Assembly: GCA_020639135.1 (NCBI GenBank)
Contig: JACKHE010000001.1
Span: forward strand, 248,001 to 312,000
Direction of reading: 5' to 3'
Origin: Phycisphaeraceae bacterium
GTDB lineage: Bacteria; Planctomycetota; Phycisphaerae; Phycisphaerales; UBA1924
DNA: 64,000 nt
The notes beneath the pieces were generated by a model. That model had not been told where the DNA came from. It did no database searches and worked only from the letters and a program-made list of their open reading frames with translations. Position 1 is the stretch's first letter. Each line of letters begins with the position of its first letter. Both the position numbers and the translations under genes were made by a program. Below are positions 8,397 through 18,569 of this stretch, piece after piece.

Positions 8397-9239
8397 TCAC
8401 GCCCTGCCGCGTCTCGGCGCCGCGGGGCTGCGCGTCGATTCCAGGAACCGCCCGTGGACGCCGAGCTGCATCCGCTCGAGGAAGTCGCACAGGTGGATGA
8501 CGCACGCCGGCTGCGTCTCATCCGCGCGGAGGCGGTCCATGGTCACCTGCATCGGGACCTCGTGGTTGCGGAAGAGCAACTTGTACGCCGTGCGCAGCCG
8601 CTCGACGACCTCCACGTCCCAGCCGCGCCGGAGCAGCGCGGTGGTGTTGAGCTTGCGGGGCTCGGCGGGGTTGCCCTCGTACACGACATAGGGCGGGACG
8701 TCCTTGGCGACACGCGCCAGGCCGCCCACAAACGCGTACCGCCCAACAGTCGCGAAGTGATGCACGCCGACGCCGCCGGCGATCGTCACGCCCGTCTCGA
8801 TGAGGCTGTGCCCGCCCAGCATGACGCTGTTGGCGATCACGACCTCGTCCTCGATCACGCAGTCATGCGCGACGTGCGCGCCGACCATGATCAGGCAGTC
8901 GCTGCCCACCGTCGTCCTGCCGCCGCCGACCTCCGTGCCGCGGTGCAGCGTGGTGTGCTCGCGGATGCGGTTGCGGTCGCCGATGACCAGCGTGGACTCC
9001 TCGCCGTGGAACTTCAGGTCCTGCGGCTCGGCGCCGAGCACGGCGTAGGGGTACAGCACGTTCTCCTTGCCAAGCGTGGTCGAGCCGTACACTGTCACGT
9101 GCCCGTGGAGGAGGCAGCCGTCGCCGATGATCGCGCCGTCCTCGATCACGCAGTAGGGCCCGACGCGGACGCCCTCGCCGAGGTGCGCGGACTTGCCGAT
9201 GATCGCTGTGGGATGGATTGCGGCGCTGGTCACGGTCAC
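8397..9239 (-). CDS. lpxA: Acyl-ACP--UDP-N-acetylglucosamine O-acyltransferase
   Basis: 280 residues, first committed acylation of lipid A synthesis, cytosolic homotrimer. The left-handed beta-helix hexapeptide repeats run from about residue 8 to 190 (IIGDGCLLHGHV, VGSDCLIMVGAHVAHDC). H125 in AHVAHDC aligns with the catalytic histidine of the E. coli enzyme at the same numbering. The helical C-terminal domain (LLRRGWDVEVVERLRTAY) is present. It is the last lpx gene of the operon, 7 bp after lpxC/fabZ. The final 15 residues are a low-complexity basic tail. Confidence 0.95.
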   Translation of the reverse strand: MTVTSAAIHPTAIIGKSAHLGEGVRVGPYCVIEDGAIIGDGCLLHGHVTVYGSTTLGKENVLYPYAVLGAEPQDLKFHGEESTLVIGDRNRIREHTTLHRGTEVGGGRTTVGSDCLIMVGAHVAHDCVIEDEVVIANSVMLGGHSLIETGVTIAGGVGVHHFATVGRYAFVGGLARVAKDVPPYVVYEGNPAEPRKLNTTALLRRGWDVEVVERLRTAYKLLFRNHEVPMQVTMDRLRADETQPACVIHLCDFLERMQLGVHGRFLESTRSPAAPRRGRA

Positions 9240-9246
9240 TGCTCGG

Positions 9247-10575
9247 TCACTCCTGCTCGGCGTCCACCATCATGAACTTCACCAGCGCCTCGGCGGCGAG
9301 CTGACCACCGACGTACGCGTGGCAGCGCACCTCGCCGAATCGGCTGCTGGCCCGGATGGCTTCCGTCTCCATCACCAACTGGTCCCCCGGAACGACAGGG
9401 CGGCGGATCTTCACGCCGTCGAGGCTCATCAGGACGGCCACCTTGCCGGTCCGTTCGAGCTTCTGGCTGAGCATCAGCCCGGCGAGCTGGCTCATCGCCT
9501 CAACGATAAGCACCCCGGGCATAATCGGCGTCCCGGGGTAGTGCCCCTGGAAAAACGGCTCGTTGATCGTCACGTTCTTGACGCCCACCGCACGCCGGTC
9601 GCCCTCGATCTCCAGCACACGGTCCACCAGCACCATCGGGTACCGGTGCGGCAGCAGGCGCAGGATCTGCCGGATGCTCATCGCGGGCTCGCCCGGCGTC
9701 ACGCCCGACAGCTCGCTCGTCTTCGTGACCTCCAGGATCTCCCGGGCCAGACGGTGATTCAGCGCGTGGCCGCTCTTGCGGGCGACGATCCGGGCGTTGA
9801 GCCGCCGCCCGATCAGCGACAGGTCGCCGATCATGTCCAGCAGCTTGTGCCGCGCCGGCTCATCGGTGAACCGCAGCGTATTGTCGATCGGCCCGTTCTC
9901 GCCCAGGACCAGCATGTCCTTCGGCGACAGGTGCGAGAACATCCCGCGCTCGCGCATCGCCTCCGCCTCTTCGAGCAGGGCGAACGTCCGCGCCGGCGCG
10001 ATGTCCTTGATGTAGGGCGAGTCGTCCTCGAGCGCGAAGACCTGCAGCTGGCGCCCGATCGGGTTGTGGTCGCCGTAGTCCAGGTCGTAGAGCAGGTCCA
10101 GCCCCGCGCCGGTGTTGGGCAGCGCCGCGATCATCGCGTCGCCGTCGCGCACCGTCACCGGCTCGGTCAGCGTCAGCGACCGCCGCGGCGCGTCCTGCTC
10201 CTCGAGGCCCGCCGCCTGGATCGCCTCGACGAAGGGCAGCGCGCTCCCGTCCCCGCAGGGCGTCTCCCGGTTGCTCAGCTCCACCAGCACGTTGTCCACG
10301 CCAAGACCGGCGATCGCGCTCAGGCAGTGCTCGACGGTCTCGACGACGGCGTCGCCCAGCTTCAGGCTCGTGTGCCGGGGCGTGTCGATCAGGTACTCGA
10401 CCGTCGCCGGGATCGGCTCGGTCCCCTCCAGATCGGTGCGCCGGAACTGCACGCCGGAATCCGCCGGCGCCGGCCTGAGCGTCGCGGTCACCGGCAGGCC
10501 CGTGAAGAGCCCGCGACCGGTCACCGACGCCGGGGAGCGCAGCGTCCTCTGTTGTTCCTCGGCGGCGACGCTCAC
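9247..10575 (-). CDS. lpxC/fabZ: Bifunctional UDP-3-O-acyl-GlcNAc deacetylase / 3-hydroxyacyl-ACP dehydratase
   Basis: 442 residues starting at GTG 10575, which overlaps the lpxD stop by 4 bp. Residues 1-290 are LpxC: zinc ligands H83 ([12 protein letters not shown]), H243 and D247 (HKLLDMIGD), and H270 in SGHALNH. Residues about 300-440 are Fab[14 protein letters not shown], the catalytic H345 in FQGHYPG and E359 in [12 protein letters not shown]. LpxC-FabZ fusions are known in several lineages with a Planctomycetes-Chlamydiae or Bacteroidetes background. Fusing the two steps couples lipid A deacetylation with hydroxyacyl-ACP use. A bare FabZ elsewhere in the genome is possible but cannot be seen here. 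Confidence 0.95.
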   Translation of the reverse strand: MSVAAEEQQRTLRSPASVTGRGLFTGLPVTATLRPAPADSGVQFRRTDLEGTEPIPATVEYLIDTPRHTSLKLGDAVVETVEHCLSAIAGLGVDNVLVELSNRETPCGDGSALPFVEAIQAAGLEEQDAPRRSLTLTEPVTVRDGDAMIAALPNTGAGLDLLYDLDYGDHNPIGRQLQVFALEDDSPYIKDIAPARTFALLEEAEAMRERGMFSHLSPKDMLVLGENGPIDNTLRFTDEPARHKLLDMIGDLSLIGRRLNARIVARKSGHALNHRLAREILEVTKTSELSGVTPGEPAMSIRQILRLLPHRYPMVLVDRVLEIEGDRRAVGVKNVTINEPFFQGHYPGTPIMPGVLIVEAMSQLAGLMLSQKLERTGKVAVLMSLDGVKIRRPVVPGDQLVMETEAIRASSRFGEVRCHAYVGGQLAAEALVKFMMVDAEQE

Positions 10576-11642
10576 GATTCGTCCCCCCGCGCGCCCGTGA
10601 ACTGGCGCAGCAGCTCCGGCAGCCGCTGCGTGGCGGCGATGATCCGCATGAACTGCCGCGCGGGCTGCGCGGGGATCCCGACCCAGTCCTCGCCGGGGGG
10701 CACGTCGTGCATCAGCGCGCTGCGTGCGCCGATCTTGGCGCCGGCGCCGATTGTCAGGTTGTCCGCCACGCCCGCGCCGCCGCCGATCACCACGCCGTCG
10801 CCGATCGTCACCGAACCCGCGATCCCCGTCGCCCCGCAGATCACGCACGAGCGCCCGATCACGCAGTTGTGCCCGATCTGCACGAGGTTGTCGATCTTCG
10901 TCCCCGCGCCGATCACCGTCGCGCCCAGCTTCCCGCGGTCGATCGTCGTGCACGCGCCGATCTCCACCGCGTCGCCGATCTCAACGATCCCCGCGTGCGG
11001 CACCTTCACCAGACCAGCGCCGTTGTCCGCGGGCCGGTACCCGAACCCGTCGGCGCCGATCACCGCGTTGGGATGGATCGTCACCCCGCGGCCGATCACG
11101 CAGCGGTCCTCGATCACCACGCCCGAGCGCAGGTCCGAGTCATCGCCGATCCGCGCGCCGGCGCCGACCACCGCGTTGGCGTTGATCGTCACGCGGTCAC
11201 CGATCTCCGCCCCCGCGCCGACGCGCACGCCCGGGCCGATCGACACGTCCACGCCGATCGTCGCGTCGGGGTGCACCGTTGCTTCATCAGAGATCCCGCC
11301 GTCGGGCCCGCGGTGCGCCGGCGTCGCCTGCTCCAGCAGCCGGACCAGCGCCAGGTCCGCGTCCTCGACGATCAGCAGCGCCCGCGCCGCCGCGTTGTGC
11401 CCCGGGACCGCGACCGAGCGCGAGACGATCGCCGCCGCCGCCGCGCTCTGCCCCCACATCGAGGCGTACCGCTCGTCGCGGATGAAGGTCAGCGAACAGC
11501 CGTCGGCGCGGTCGAGCGTCTCCAGGCGCCGCAGCGGCAGATCCGCGCGCCCGACAAGCTCGGCGCCCAACGCGACCGCCAGCTCGCCGGTCGTTGTGGT
11601 GAGCGCGCAACAGGACGCGGTCGCGGGCGACACGGGGGGCAA
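10572..11642 (-). CDS. lpxD: UDP-3-O-(3-hydroxyacyl)glucosamine N-acyltransferase
   Basis: 356 residues, third step of lipid A synthesis. An N-terminal uridine-binding domain (to about 110; [11 protein letters not shown]) is followed by a long left-handed beta-helix ([18 protein letters not shown] onward) and a short C-terminal helix. The catalytic histidine region is [22 protein letters not shown] is the usual acyl-chain contact segment. It starts 2 bp after the skp stop and overlaps lpxC/fabZ by 4 bp, indicating one transcript. Confidence 0.95.
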   Translation of the reverse strand: MPPVSPATASCCALTTTTGELAVALGAELVGRADLPLRRLETLDRADGCSLTFIRDERYASMWGQSAAAAAIVSRSVAVPGHNAAARALLIVEDADLALVRLLEQATPAHRGPDGGISDEATVHPDATIGVDVSIGPGVRVGAGAEIGDRVTINANAVVGAGARIGDDSDLRSGVVIEDRCVIGRGVTIHPNAVIGADGFGYRPADNGAGLVKVPHAGIVEIGDAVEIGACTTIDRGKLGATVIGAGTKIDNLVQIGHNCVIGRSCVICGATGIAGSVTIGDGVVIGGGAGVADNLTIGAGAKIGARSALMHDVPPGEDWVGIPAQPARQFMRIIAATQRLPELLRQFTGARGDES

Positions 11643-11644
11643 GC

Positions 11645-12274
11645 TCAGTGACCCCCGGCCTTCCAGGCGTTGTTCATCGTCAGGATCAGGTCGCTCGTGA
11701 TGTCCAGCGACGGGTCGCTGTACAGCACGCGCCGGGAGAGGATCCCGGCCCGGACGTTCTGCTCCGTGCTGGGCTGGATCTCCACGCCGCTGTCGTCCGT
11801 GAGGACGAGGCTGTACCCCTGGTTCTGGGCGAGCGCCCTGGCGGTGTCTGAGATCTTCTTGAAGATGTCCGCGTACACCTCGCCGCGCCGGGCATCGACG
11901 AGCTGCGAGCTGATCTCACCCTCGACCTCGAGGTTCAGCCGCATCCGCATCGCCTCCTGGTACGCCGCCTTCTTCTGGGCGGAGCCGTCGGGCATGAGGT
12001 TCATCTCGTCCACCTTGGCGGTGAGGTCGTCGCCGAGCTTGTTGATGTTGGTCTTCTGCTCCTCGATGAAGAGCCGCAGCTCGGATTCGCGCTCCTTGAG
12101 CTCATCGAGCCCGTTGATCACATCGCTGACCCGGACGGTGGCGACGATCGGCGACTGCACCGGGGCCGCGGCGACCGGGGCCGTCCCCGAACGAATGAGC
12201 CCCGCCGCCAGCAGGAGGAACCCGAACAGGAAGGCCCACTGGACGAGCCCCGACTGATCCGCTTTGCGTCGCAT
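11645..12274 (-). CDS. skp: OmpH/Skp family periplasmic chaperone
   Basis: 209 residues. An N-terminal signal or anchor helix ([17 protein letters not shown]) is followed by a short beta strand ([13 protein letters not shown]) and a long charged helical region ([20 protein letters not shown]) typical of the Skp tentacle. The end returns to beta structure ([14 protein letters not shown]). It should hold unfolded outer-membrane proteins on their way to BamA. Its position between bamA and lpxD is the conserved order in diderm bacteria and supports the call more than the weakly conserved sequence does. Confidence 0.87.
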   Translation of the reverse strand: MRRKADQSGLVQWAFLFGFLLLAAGLIRSGTAPVAAAPVQSPIVATVRVSDVINGLDELKERESELRLFIEEQKTNINKLGDDLTAKVDEMNLMPDGSAQKKAAYQEAMRMRLNLEVEGEISSQLVDARRGEVYADIFKKISDTARALAQNQGYSLVLTDDSGVEIQPSTEQNVRAGILSRRVLYSDPSLDITSDLILTMNNAWKAGGH

Positions 12275-12433
12275 GAAGGATCTCCAGGCCGCCGGACAGC
12301 GCGGACCCCACGTGGGAACGGGCCGTCGGCTGGGATGATTCGTGGATCATAGCCCGGGATCCGGGAAATCGCCGTCGCCGCGAGGCCGCACCGCTCACGC
12401 AGCCGCCCCGCCCCGGAACCACGGAAACCACCC

Positions 12434-14929
12434 TCAGAACGGCAGATCCACGCTGAAGCTGAACAGCCGGGTCTCGTCCCGATCCTGCTTGATGATGGGG
12501 AAACCGAAGTCGAACGCCAGCGGCGCCTGTCCCAGCGCCGGGATCCGCAGCCGGAACCCGAACCCCGTGCTCACCCGGTAGTCGTCGAAGCCCGGATCGT
12601 TCGTCACCGTGCCGCTGTCCAGGAAGACCACCAGCCCCAGGATCGGCTGCTTCGTCCTCGGGTTCACACCGGCCAGCGGGAACTGGTACTCCGCCCCGGC
12701 GAAGAACGACCACTCCCCGCCCACCGGGTCGTTGCCGAGCGTCAGTGTGTCGGCGCGGATGCCGCGGGGGGAGACGCCGCGGAAGTCGAATCCCCGGAAC
12801 GACCGGCCGCCGAGGAAGTACCGCTCGTAGATCGGCGCCTCGCCGCGCTGCGGGATCCAGTTCGCTTTCAGGTCGATCGACAGCGTCGAGACCCGACCGT
12901 CCAGGTCCTCGCGGATCGGCAGGAACACCGAGTGCTCGGCGCGGAGCTTCGTGAACCCGAAGTCCCCGAAGATCTGCTCGACCGCGAGCTCCGTCCGGGC
13001 GCCGCGCGTCGGCGAGACCCGTTCGGCAAAGGGGACCGTCGTCCGGGTCAGCTCCACCCCCACGCCGAGGATCGTGTTGGTCTCGGCGACCGCGAATAGG
13101 TCCACCGGGGCATCGGTGTCGATGTCGTTGAGCTGCACCTGCTCGGCGCGGAAGGTCAGCCCCGCGACCCAGCGGTCGCCGAAGCGCCGACCGAGCCGCG
13201 TCGAAAACCCCAGCCGCTCCTCGTCGTGATCCTGGAACCGGCGCGTGCGGAACGCGCCGCCAACGGTCAGCGAGTTGTCCGTCTCGAGCAGGTAGGGCTC
13301 CGTCAGCGTCAGCGAGTAGGTCTGGACCTGCGTGCCCGGCGCGAGGGTCAGGTTCAGCGACTGCCCGGCGCCGCGGAACGCCTCGCCCGCGAGCAGCTCG
13401 TCGATCGAGTGTGGCCACGCGGCCAGGTCGAAGTTCCGCTCCTGGATCGCGAGCGTGCCGATGACGCCGGCGTCGGAGCTGATCGCCGCGCCGATGGAGA
13501 ACCGCCCGGTCACCGTCTCCTCGACCTCGATCAGCACGTCCCGGTAGCCGGGGTTGTCGGGCTCCTCGGGCTGGGGCGTCACCTTCACGCCGTAGGAGGG
13601 CGCCCCGGGCCCGGGGATGCGGAACAGGTTCCCCGCGATCAGCCGGTCGGTGGTCTCGTTGACGTCGGCGCGGTCGAGGGGCCGGTCGGGGAGCATCCGC
13701 ACCTGCCGCAGGATCACGTCGCGCTTGGTGATGCTGTTGCCCTGCACGATGATCTCACCGGTGCGGTACCGATCCCCGGCGCTGACGCTGATCTCCAGGT
13801 CCACCTCCGGGGTGTCCACGGCCCGGCGTTCGCGCGTGCTGATCTCGACGTTGTAGTGGCCCAGCGCCCAGTACGCGTTCCGGATCGATTCGATCGACGA
13901 GCGCACCTTGTCCACGCTGTACACGTCGCCCGGCTTGAGCCGCATCAGGCCCGCCGCCTGATCGGCGGCGAGGACCGGAGGCTTCTCCGGGTCATCGACG
14001 TTGATCATGTTCACGGAGCGCAGGCGGTGCCGCGGCCCCTCGTCGATGAGGAACGTCACGATCGCCTCGCGCCCGTCGGCGCTGATGATGACCTCCCGGT
14101 CGGCGCGCACATCGAGGAAGCCGTGGTCCAGGTGCCAGCGCACCAGCGCCGCCACGTCCAGGTCCAGCTTCTCGTAATCCAGCGGGCCCTTCTCCAGGAT
14201 GCCCGAGCGCTTCGTGGAGACCCGCCGCAGGAGCTGCCCGCGCGTGAATGTCTTGTTGCCGCGGAAGCGGATGTCCGTCACCCGCACGCGCTGCCCCTCG
14301 CGCACGAGGAACAGCACCACGCCGTTCTTCAGCTCATCCTCGTCCACCGTCACCTGCGCGAGGTAGTAGCCGCGCGTGCGGTACAGGTTCTCGATCGACC
14401 GCCGCGCGTTGTCGATCTGATGCTCGTCCACGAACGTCCCGGCCACCAGGTCGATGACCCCGGCGATCTCGTCGTCGCTCAGCCGCGTGTTGCCCGTCAC
14501 CGCGACATCGACGATCGTCGGCGCCTCCACGAAGGTGAACACCACGGTCACGCCGCCGCTCTCGAGCAGCTCCGCCGCTGCCGACACGCGGTAGAACCGG
14601 CCGAGCCGGTACAGGCGACGGATGTCGTCCGAGACCGTCTCCTCGTCGAACGGGGACCCCGCCGCCGTGCGGATCTGATTGCGGATCAGCGCCGACGAGG
14701 TCTGCTCGATCCCCTCGAACCGGACCCCCACCACCGGGCGGCCCTGGTACGGCGAGACCCGCTCCTCAACAGCGCCGGCCGCGTCCTGCGCCAGCGCCCC
14801 GGGCGTCAGACGGGGCGACAGCCACAACGCGAGCATCGCCAGGACGAGCCCGATCGCGCGTCCACACCCGGGGTGAGATCGGTGGGTTCCCACAGACCCG
14901 CGACGATACTTGGGCCTGCGCAACCCCAC
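12434..14929 (-). CDS. bamA: Outer membrane protein assembly factor BamA (Omp85)
   Basis: 831 residues. A signal sequence (IGLVLAMLALWLSPRLTPGALA) precedes about five POTRA domains (VVGVRFEGIEQTSSALIRNQ; VDVAVTGNTRLSDDEI; VTDIRFRGNKTFTRGQLL; MINVDD; GEIIVQGNSITKRDVILRQ) up to about residue 470, then a 16-strand barrel. The barrel has the conserved YFLGGRSFRGFDFRG loop (the VRGF/Y-type lid motif) and ends in a terminal phenylalanine (FSVDLPF), the outer-membrane sorting signal. It inserts beta-barrel proteins into the outer membrane. It is the first gene of the operon, and the 159 bp before skp carry no gene. Confidence 0.95.
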   Translation of the reverse strand: MGLRRPKYRRGSVGTHRSHPGCGRAIGLVLAMLALWLSPRLTPGALAQDAAGAVEERVSPYQGRPVVGVRFEGIEQTSSALIRNQIRTAAGSPFDEETVSDDIRRLYRLGRFYRVSAAAELLESGGVTVVFTFVEAPTIVDVAVTGNTRLSDDEIAGVIDLVAGTFVDEHQIDNARRSIENLYRTRGYYLAQVTVDEDELKNGVVLFLVREGQRVRVTDIRFRGNKTFTRGQLLRRVSTKRSGILEKGPLDYEKLDLDVAALVRWHLDHGFLDVRADREVIISADGREAIVTFLIDEGPRHRLRSVNMINVDDPEKPPVLAADQAAGLMRLKPGDVYSVDKVRSSIESIRNAYWALGHYNVEISTRERRAVDTPEVDLEISVSAGDRYRTGEIIVQGNSITKRDVILRQVRMLPDRPLDRADVNETTDRLIAGNLFRIPGPGAPSYGVKVTPQPEEPDNPGYRDVLIEVEETVTGRFSIGAAISSDAGVIGTLAIQERNFDLAAWPHSIDELLAGEAFRGAGQSLNLTLAPGTQVQTYSLTLTEPYLLETDNSLTVGGAFRTRRFQDHDEERLGFSTRLGRRFGDRWVAGLTFRAEQVQLNDIDTDAPVDLFAVAETNTILGVGVELTRTTVPFAERVSPTRGARTELAVEQIFGDFGFTKLRAEHSVFLPIREDLDGRVSTLSIDLKANWIPQRGEAPIYERYFLGGRSFRGFDFRGVSPRGIRADTLTLGNDPVGGEWSFFAGAEYQFPLAGVNPRTKQPILGLVVFLDSGTVTNDPGFDDYRVSTGFGFRLRIPALGQAPLAFDFGFPIIKQDRDETRLFSFSVDLPF

Positions 14930-15010
14930 AACCGATCGGCGTCGTCGGCTCAGGGCGTCTGAATGTTGTGTGCACGATCGTCGATCCCCGGCGTTCCCGG
15001 AGAACCCCGA

Positions 15011-16159
15011 TCAGTCCTGCGGCGCGATCAGCACCGGGGTCCGGACCCACCCGGCCCAGCGGCGGATCGGCTCGCCCCACCACAGCGCCCCGGCCGCGTC
15101 CAGCGTCGCCGAATCCACGGGCAAGGCGCCGTCGCGGAGCGTCAGCTCCACCCGGCTCGCGCCCGCCTTGAGCAGCGCATCGACGAACCAGTCGAATCCC
15201 GCCGCCTCGCCGGGCAGGCTCACCGTGCAGACCACCCCGGCAACCGGGGAAGGCTCGCCGGGCTCGCCGAGGACCGGGCGCCAGCCCACCGCGGGGCTGC
15301 CCTTGTCGCTCGCCAGCTGGCCCATCGCCTCGGCGACCGCCGCCGGATCAGCCGACCACGCGCGGACCACGACGCGGTCCCGCACGTCCGGTCGGCTCGC
15401 GACCTCGGATGAAACCGGGATCGAGGGCCCCCCCCCGATCACGTTGTCACCGAGCAATCGCTGCACGAGCTCCGAATAGGCCATGCTCCGGGCCAGCGGG
15501 ACGATCCCGACCTCCTGTCGAGCCGCTCCGTCGGCTTCCGAGTACGCGAAGTCCCGTTGCACCGGCTGCGCGGACGCCAACTCGAGCGTGTCGGCCGGCA
15601 TCGGCGTCGCTTCAGAATCCGTGCTCTCCATCATCACCTGCGGGGCAGCTCCGCCGGCGACGGCGTCGATCAGATCATCATGCGGATCGCTCGGCTCGGC
15701 GTCGTGCTCGATCAGCGGCTCACGCTCGGCTGGCTTCTCGACCAGCATCTTCTGCGCGTTGCCGAACCAGCCGGAATCCGTCCCCAGCCGCACACCAGTG
15801 ATCGAGATCACCCCGACGAGCAGCAGGATCGCCGCGGCGCTGGCGTACCGGCGGATCTTCCAGCCCGGCGCCGGCGCTGCGCTCTCGGCCTCAAGCAACA
15901 GCGCCTCCGATTCGCTCGGGCCCAGCAGCGCCTCGCGCTCCACGCGCTCGATCGCGCTCTCGGCCAGACCTCGCGGCGACGACTCCACCGCGCGCCGCGA
16001 CCAGGCCATCAACGCCGCCCGGTCCTCGCGCAGCGAGGTCGCCCAGACGCGCAGCGACGGATCATCCGCAAACGCGGCCTCGACCGCGCCGATCCGGTCC
16101 GAAGGCAGCTCGCCCTCGATCCAGGCCAGGATGTCGCTTTCGGTGGCCCTGGCAGGCAT
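15011..16159 (-). CDS. Membrane anti-sigma factor-like protein
   Basis: 382 residues, starting within the stop of the sigma-factor gene (TAATG). The N-terminal 60 residues (TESDILAWIEGELPSDRIGAVE) have the anti-sigma fold pattern but lack the HxxxCxxC zinc motif. One transmembrane helix lies at about 108-124 (YASAAAILLLVGVISIT). The outer part is low-complexity to residue 240, then a folded C-terminal domain (RVVVRAWSADPAAVAEAMGQL) of unknown type. By position it should hold the ECF sigma factor at the membrane and release it on an envelope signal. Confidence 0.78.
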   Translation of the reverse strand: MPARATESDILAWIEGELPSDRIGAVEAAFADDPSLRVWATSLREDRAALMAWSRRAVESSPRGLAESAIERVEREALLGPSESEALLLEAESAAPAPGWKIRRYASAAAILLLVGVISITGVRLGTDSGWFGNAQKMLVEKPAEREPLIEHDAEPSDPHDDLIDAVAGGAAPQVMMESTDSEATPMPADTLELASAQPVQRDFAYSEADGAARQEVGIVPLARSMAYSELVQRLLGDNVIGGGPSIPVSSEVASRPDVRDRVVVRAWSADPAAVAEAMGQLASDKGSPAVGWRPVLGEPGEPSPVAGVVCTVSLPGEAAGFDWFVDALLKAGASRVELTLRDGALPVDSATLDAAGALWWGEPIRRWAGWVRTPVLIAPQD

Positions 16160-16944
16160 TACCCGTCACTCCTTCCGGCGTCGCCGCCGGTGTCCAAACC
16201 CGACCCGTCCTGTGCGGGGCCGCGCCGTGGCCCATTCCCGTGCCCGTCTCCACGAGACGCCCGGCCCTCGCCGACGCCGAATTCCGACTGCGCCTCCTCC
16301 ATCGCTTCGCGGAGGGCGGCCCTCGCCCGGAACAGCCGGCTCTTGACCGTCCCCACGGGGACCCCAAGCGCATCGGCGATCTGGGTGTAGTCCAGCCCGC
16401 GCACGTCGCGGAGGCTCAGCAGAACCCGTTGCTCCGGATCGATCCGGGACATCGCCCGGTCCAGGCATTCCAGCGTCTCGGCCGATTCGACGTTCGAGCC
16501 GGGCTCCGGTTCCCCTCCTGGGAGCGACTGGCCCATGGATCGGACCGATCCGCCCGCGCCGCCGCTGCGACCGCTGCGACCCGAACCCGACCCCGCCGGG
16601 GCGTCCAGGCTCGCGTGTTTTCTCAGGCGTTGTTTCCGCAGATGGCTCAGGCACGCATTGATCGCGATCCGCGTGATCCACGTCCCGAAACGAGAACGCC
16701 CGTCGAACGTGTCCAGCGACTGGATCGCCTTGACCATCGCGTCCTGTGTGATGTCCCGCGCCGCCTCGCGATCACCCAGCGTCCGCACACACACGGCGAA
16801 CAGCATCGTCTCGTGCCCCGTCAGCAGCTCCCCCAGCGCGGCCCGATCCCCGCCCCTGGCGCGCGCCACCAGCGGCGCGTCCGGGTCCGACCCGGCGCCC
16901 TGATCCGCCCGAATGCCGCCTGGTTGGCCGGTTTCTTCGTGCAA
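16159..16944 (-). CDS. ECF-type RNA polymerase sigma factor
   Basis: About 261 residues from TTG 16944, chosen because an AGG-rich ribosome site precedes it; the frame stays open to 17109, where it would overlap purB. Region 2 is clear (LLTGHETMLFAVCVRTLGD, then DITQDAMVKAIQSLDTF and FGTWITRIAINACLSHLRK). A glycine/serine-rich linker replaces region 3. Region 4 is clear (LDYTQIADALGVPVGTVKSR). The C-terminus is a Gly-rich tail. It overlaps the anti-sigma gene by one base, so the two are translationally coupled. The target regulon is unknown. Confidence 0.9.
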   Translation of the reverse strand: MHEETGQPGGIRADQGAGSDPDAPLVARARGGDRAALGELLTGHETMLFAVCVRTLGDREAARDITQDAMVKAIQSLDTFDGRSRFGTWITRIAINACLSHLRKQRLRKHASLDAPAGSGSGRSGRSGGAGGSVRSMGQSLPGGEPEPGSNVESAETLECLDRAMSRIDPEQRVLLSLRDVRGLDYTQIADALGVPVGTVKSRLFRARAALREAMEEAQSEFGVGEGRASRGDGHGNGPRRGPAQDGSGLDTGGDAGRSDG

Positions 16945-17074
16945 CCCCGTCTCGTACCTCCCCGGGTCACCCCCGCCGCAGCAGGGCGATACGATCGTTG
17001 ACCCACCCTCGTTCCCCGAACCTGACCCCCGCCCCTGACCCCCCCTGACCGTAGCACGCCGGATCCCCCGACGC

Positions 17075-18559
17075 ATGACCCCACCCGACGCCAACCCCCC
17101 TTCCAACACCCACGCGCCGACAGCAATTGACGGCTACGTCTCACCCCTGGCGACACGCAACGCCTCCCCCGAGATGCAGTCGATCTGGTCCCCCCGGCGG
17201 AAGTTCGAGACCTGGCGCCGGCTCTGGCTGGCGCTGGCCGAGGCCGAGCACGAGCTGGGCCTGCCCATCACCACCGCCCAGCTCGACCAGCTCCGCGCCA
17301 ACCTGGTGATCTCCGATGCGGACATCCAGCGGGCCGCTGTCCACGAGCGCCGCCTCCGCCACGATGTCATGGCGCACGTCCATACCCTCGGCGACGCCGC
17401 GCCCGACGCCAGGGCGATCATCCACCTCGGCGCCACCAGCCAGTTCGTCAACTGCAACACCGAGCTGCTGCTGCTGCGCCAGTCGCTGGACCTCGTCGCG
17501 ATCAAACTCGCCCGGGTGATCGATGCGCTGGCCGATTTCGCCGTCGCCTTCCGCGACCTGCCCACCCTCGCCTTCACGCACTTCCAGCCCGCGCAGCCCA
17601 CCACACTCGGCAAGCGCGCAGCCAACTGGGCCTACGACCTCGCACTCACTCTCGAGCGCATCGAGCGCACGCGCGACGACATCCGTCTCCGCGGCGTCAA
17701 AGGCGCCACCGGCTCCCAGGCCTCATTCCTCGAGCTCTTCAACGGCGATGCGCAGAAAGTCGAACAGCTCGACGAGCTCGTCGTCGCCAGGCTCGGTTTC
17801 GACCCGGCGCAGCGCTACACCCTCACCGGCCAGACCTACCCGCGCGTCGTGGACACCTTCGCCCTCGCCGACCTCGCGAGCGTCGCCGCGGTCATCCACA
17901 AGATCTGCAACGACATCCGCCTCATGGCCAACCGCAAGGAGCTCGACGAGCCCTTCGGCGAGTCGCAGATCGGCTCCTCCGCGATGCCCTACAAGCGCAA
18001 CCCCATGCGCTGCGAACGCGCCACCGGGCTGTGCCGCTTCGTGATCTCGCTCACCCACAACGCCTACGACACCTGCGCCACCCAATGGCTCGAGCGCACC
18101 CTCGACGACTCCGCCAACCGCAGGCTCTCGCTCCCCGAGTCCTTCCTCGCACTCGACGGCGCGCTCGACCTCCTCCACGGCGTCGCCTCGGGGCTTGACG
18201 TCCACACCGCCACCGTCCGCGCCAACCTCATGGCCGAGCTGCCCTTCCTCGTCACCGAGAACTGCATGATGGCCGCCGTCAAGCTGGGCCGCGACCGGCA
18301 GGACGTCCACGAGGCGATCCGTCAGCACAGCCGCGCCGCCCAGGTGCGCGTCAAAGACGAGGGCCTGCCCAACGACCTGCTCGACCGCCTGCGCGGCGAG
18401 CCGCTCATGCAGGGCGTTGACCTCGACGACCTCCTCGACCCCATGCGCTACGTGGGGCTGGCGCCGAGGCAGGTGGACGCCTTCATCCGCGACATCGTCG
18501 CTCCGATCCGCGAGCGCCTCCGCGATGACCTCGCCCCGGCTTCCGAGCCGTCGGTGTAG
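17075..18559 (+). CDS. purB: Adenylosuccinate lyase
   Basis: 494 residues, the length of the larger PurB type. It cleaves SAICAR and adenylosuccinate in purine synthesis. Seen motifs are IHLGATSQFVNCNTELLLL (TS in the active site), FTHFQPAQPTTLGKR with the catalytic histidine, GVKGATGSQASFLELF, and the superfamily signature GSSAMPYKRNPMRCE near residue 300. It is divergent from the ECF sigma gene, with the upstream 130 bp shared. Confidence 0.95.
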   Translation: MTPPDANPPSNTHAPTAIDGYVSPLATRNASPEMQSIWSPRRKFETWRRLWLALAEAEHELGLPITTAQLDQLRANLVISDADIQRAAVHERRLRHDVMAHVHTLGDAAPDARAIIHLGATSQFVNCNTELLLLRQSLDLVAIKLARVIDALADFAVAFRDLPTLAFTHFQPAQPTTLGKRAANWAYDLALTLERIERTRDDIRLRGVKGATGSQASFLELFNGDAQKVEQLDELVVARLGFDPAQRYTLTGQTYPRVVDTFALADLASVAAVIHKICNDIRLMANRKELDEPFGESQIGSSAMPYKRNPMRCERATGLCRFVISLTHNAYDTCATQWLERTLDDSANRRLSLPESFLALDGALDLLHGVASGLDVHTATVRANLMAELPFLVTENCMMAAVKLGRDRQDVHEAIRQHSRAAQVRVKDEGLPNDLLDRLRGEPLMQGVDLDDLLDPMRYVGLAPRQVDAFIRDIVAPIRERLRDDLAPASEPSV

Positions 18560-18569
18560 GCTCCACCCG

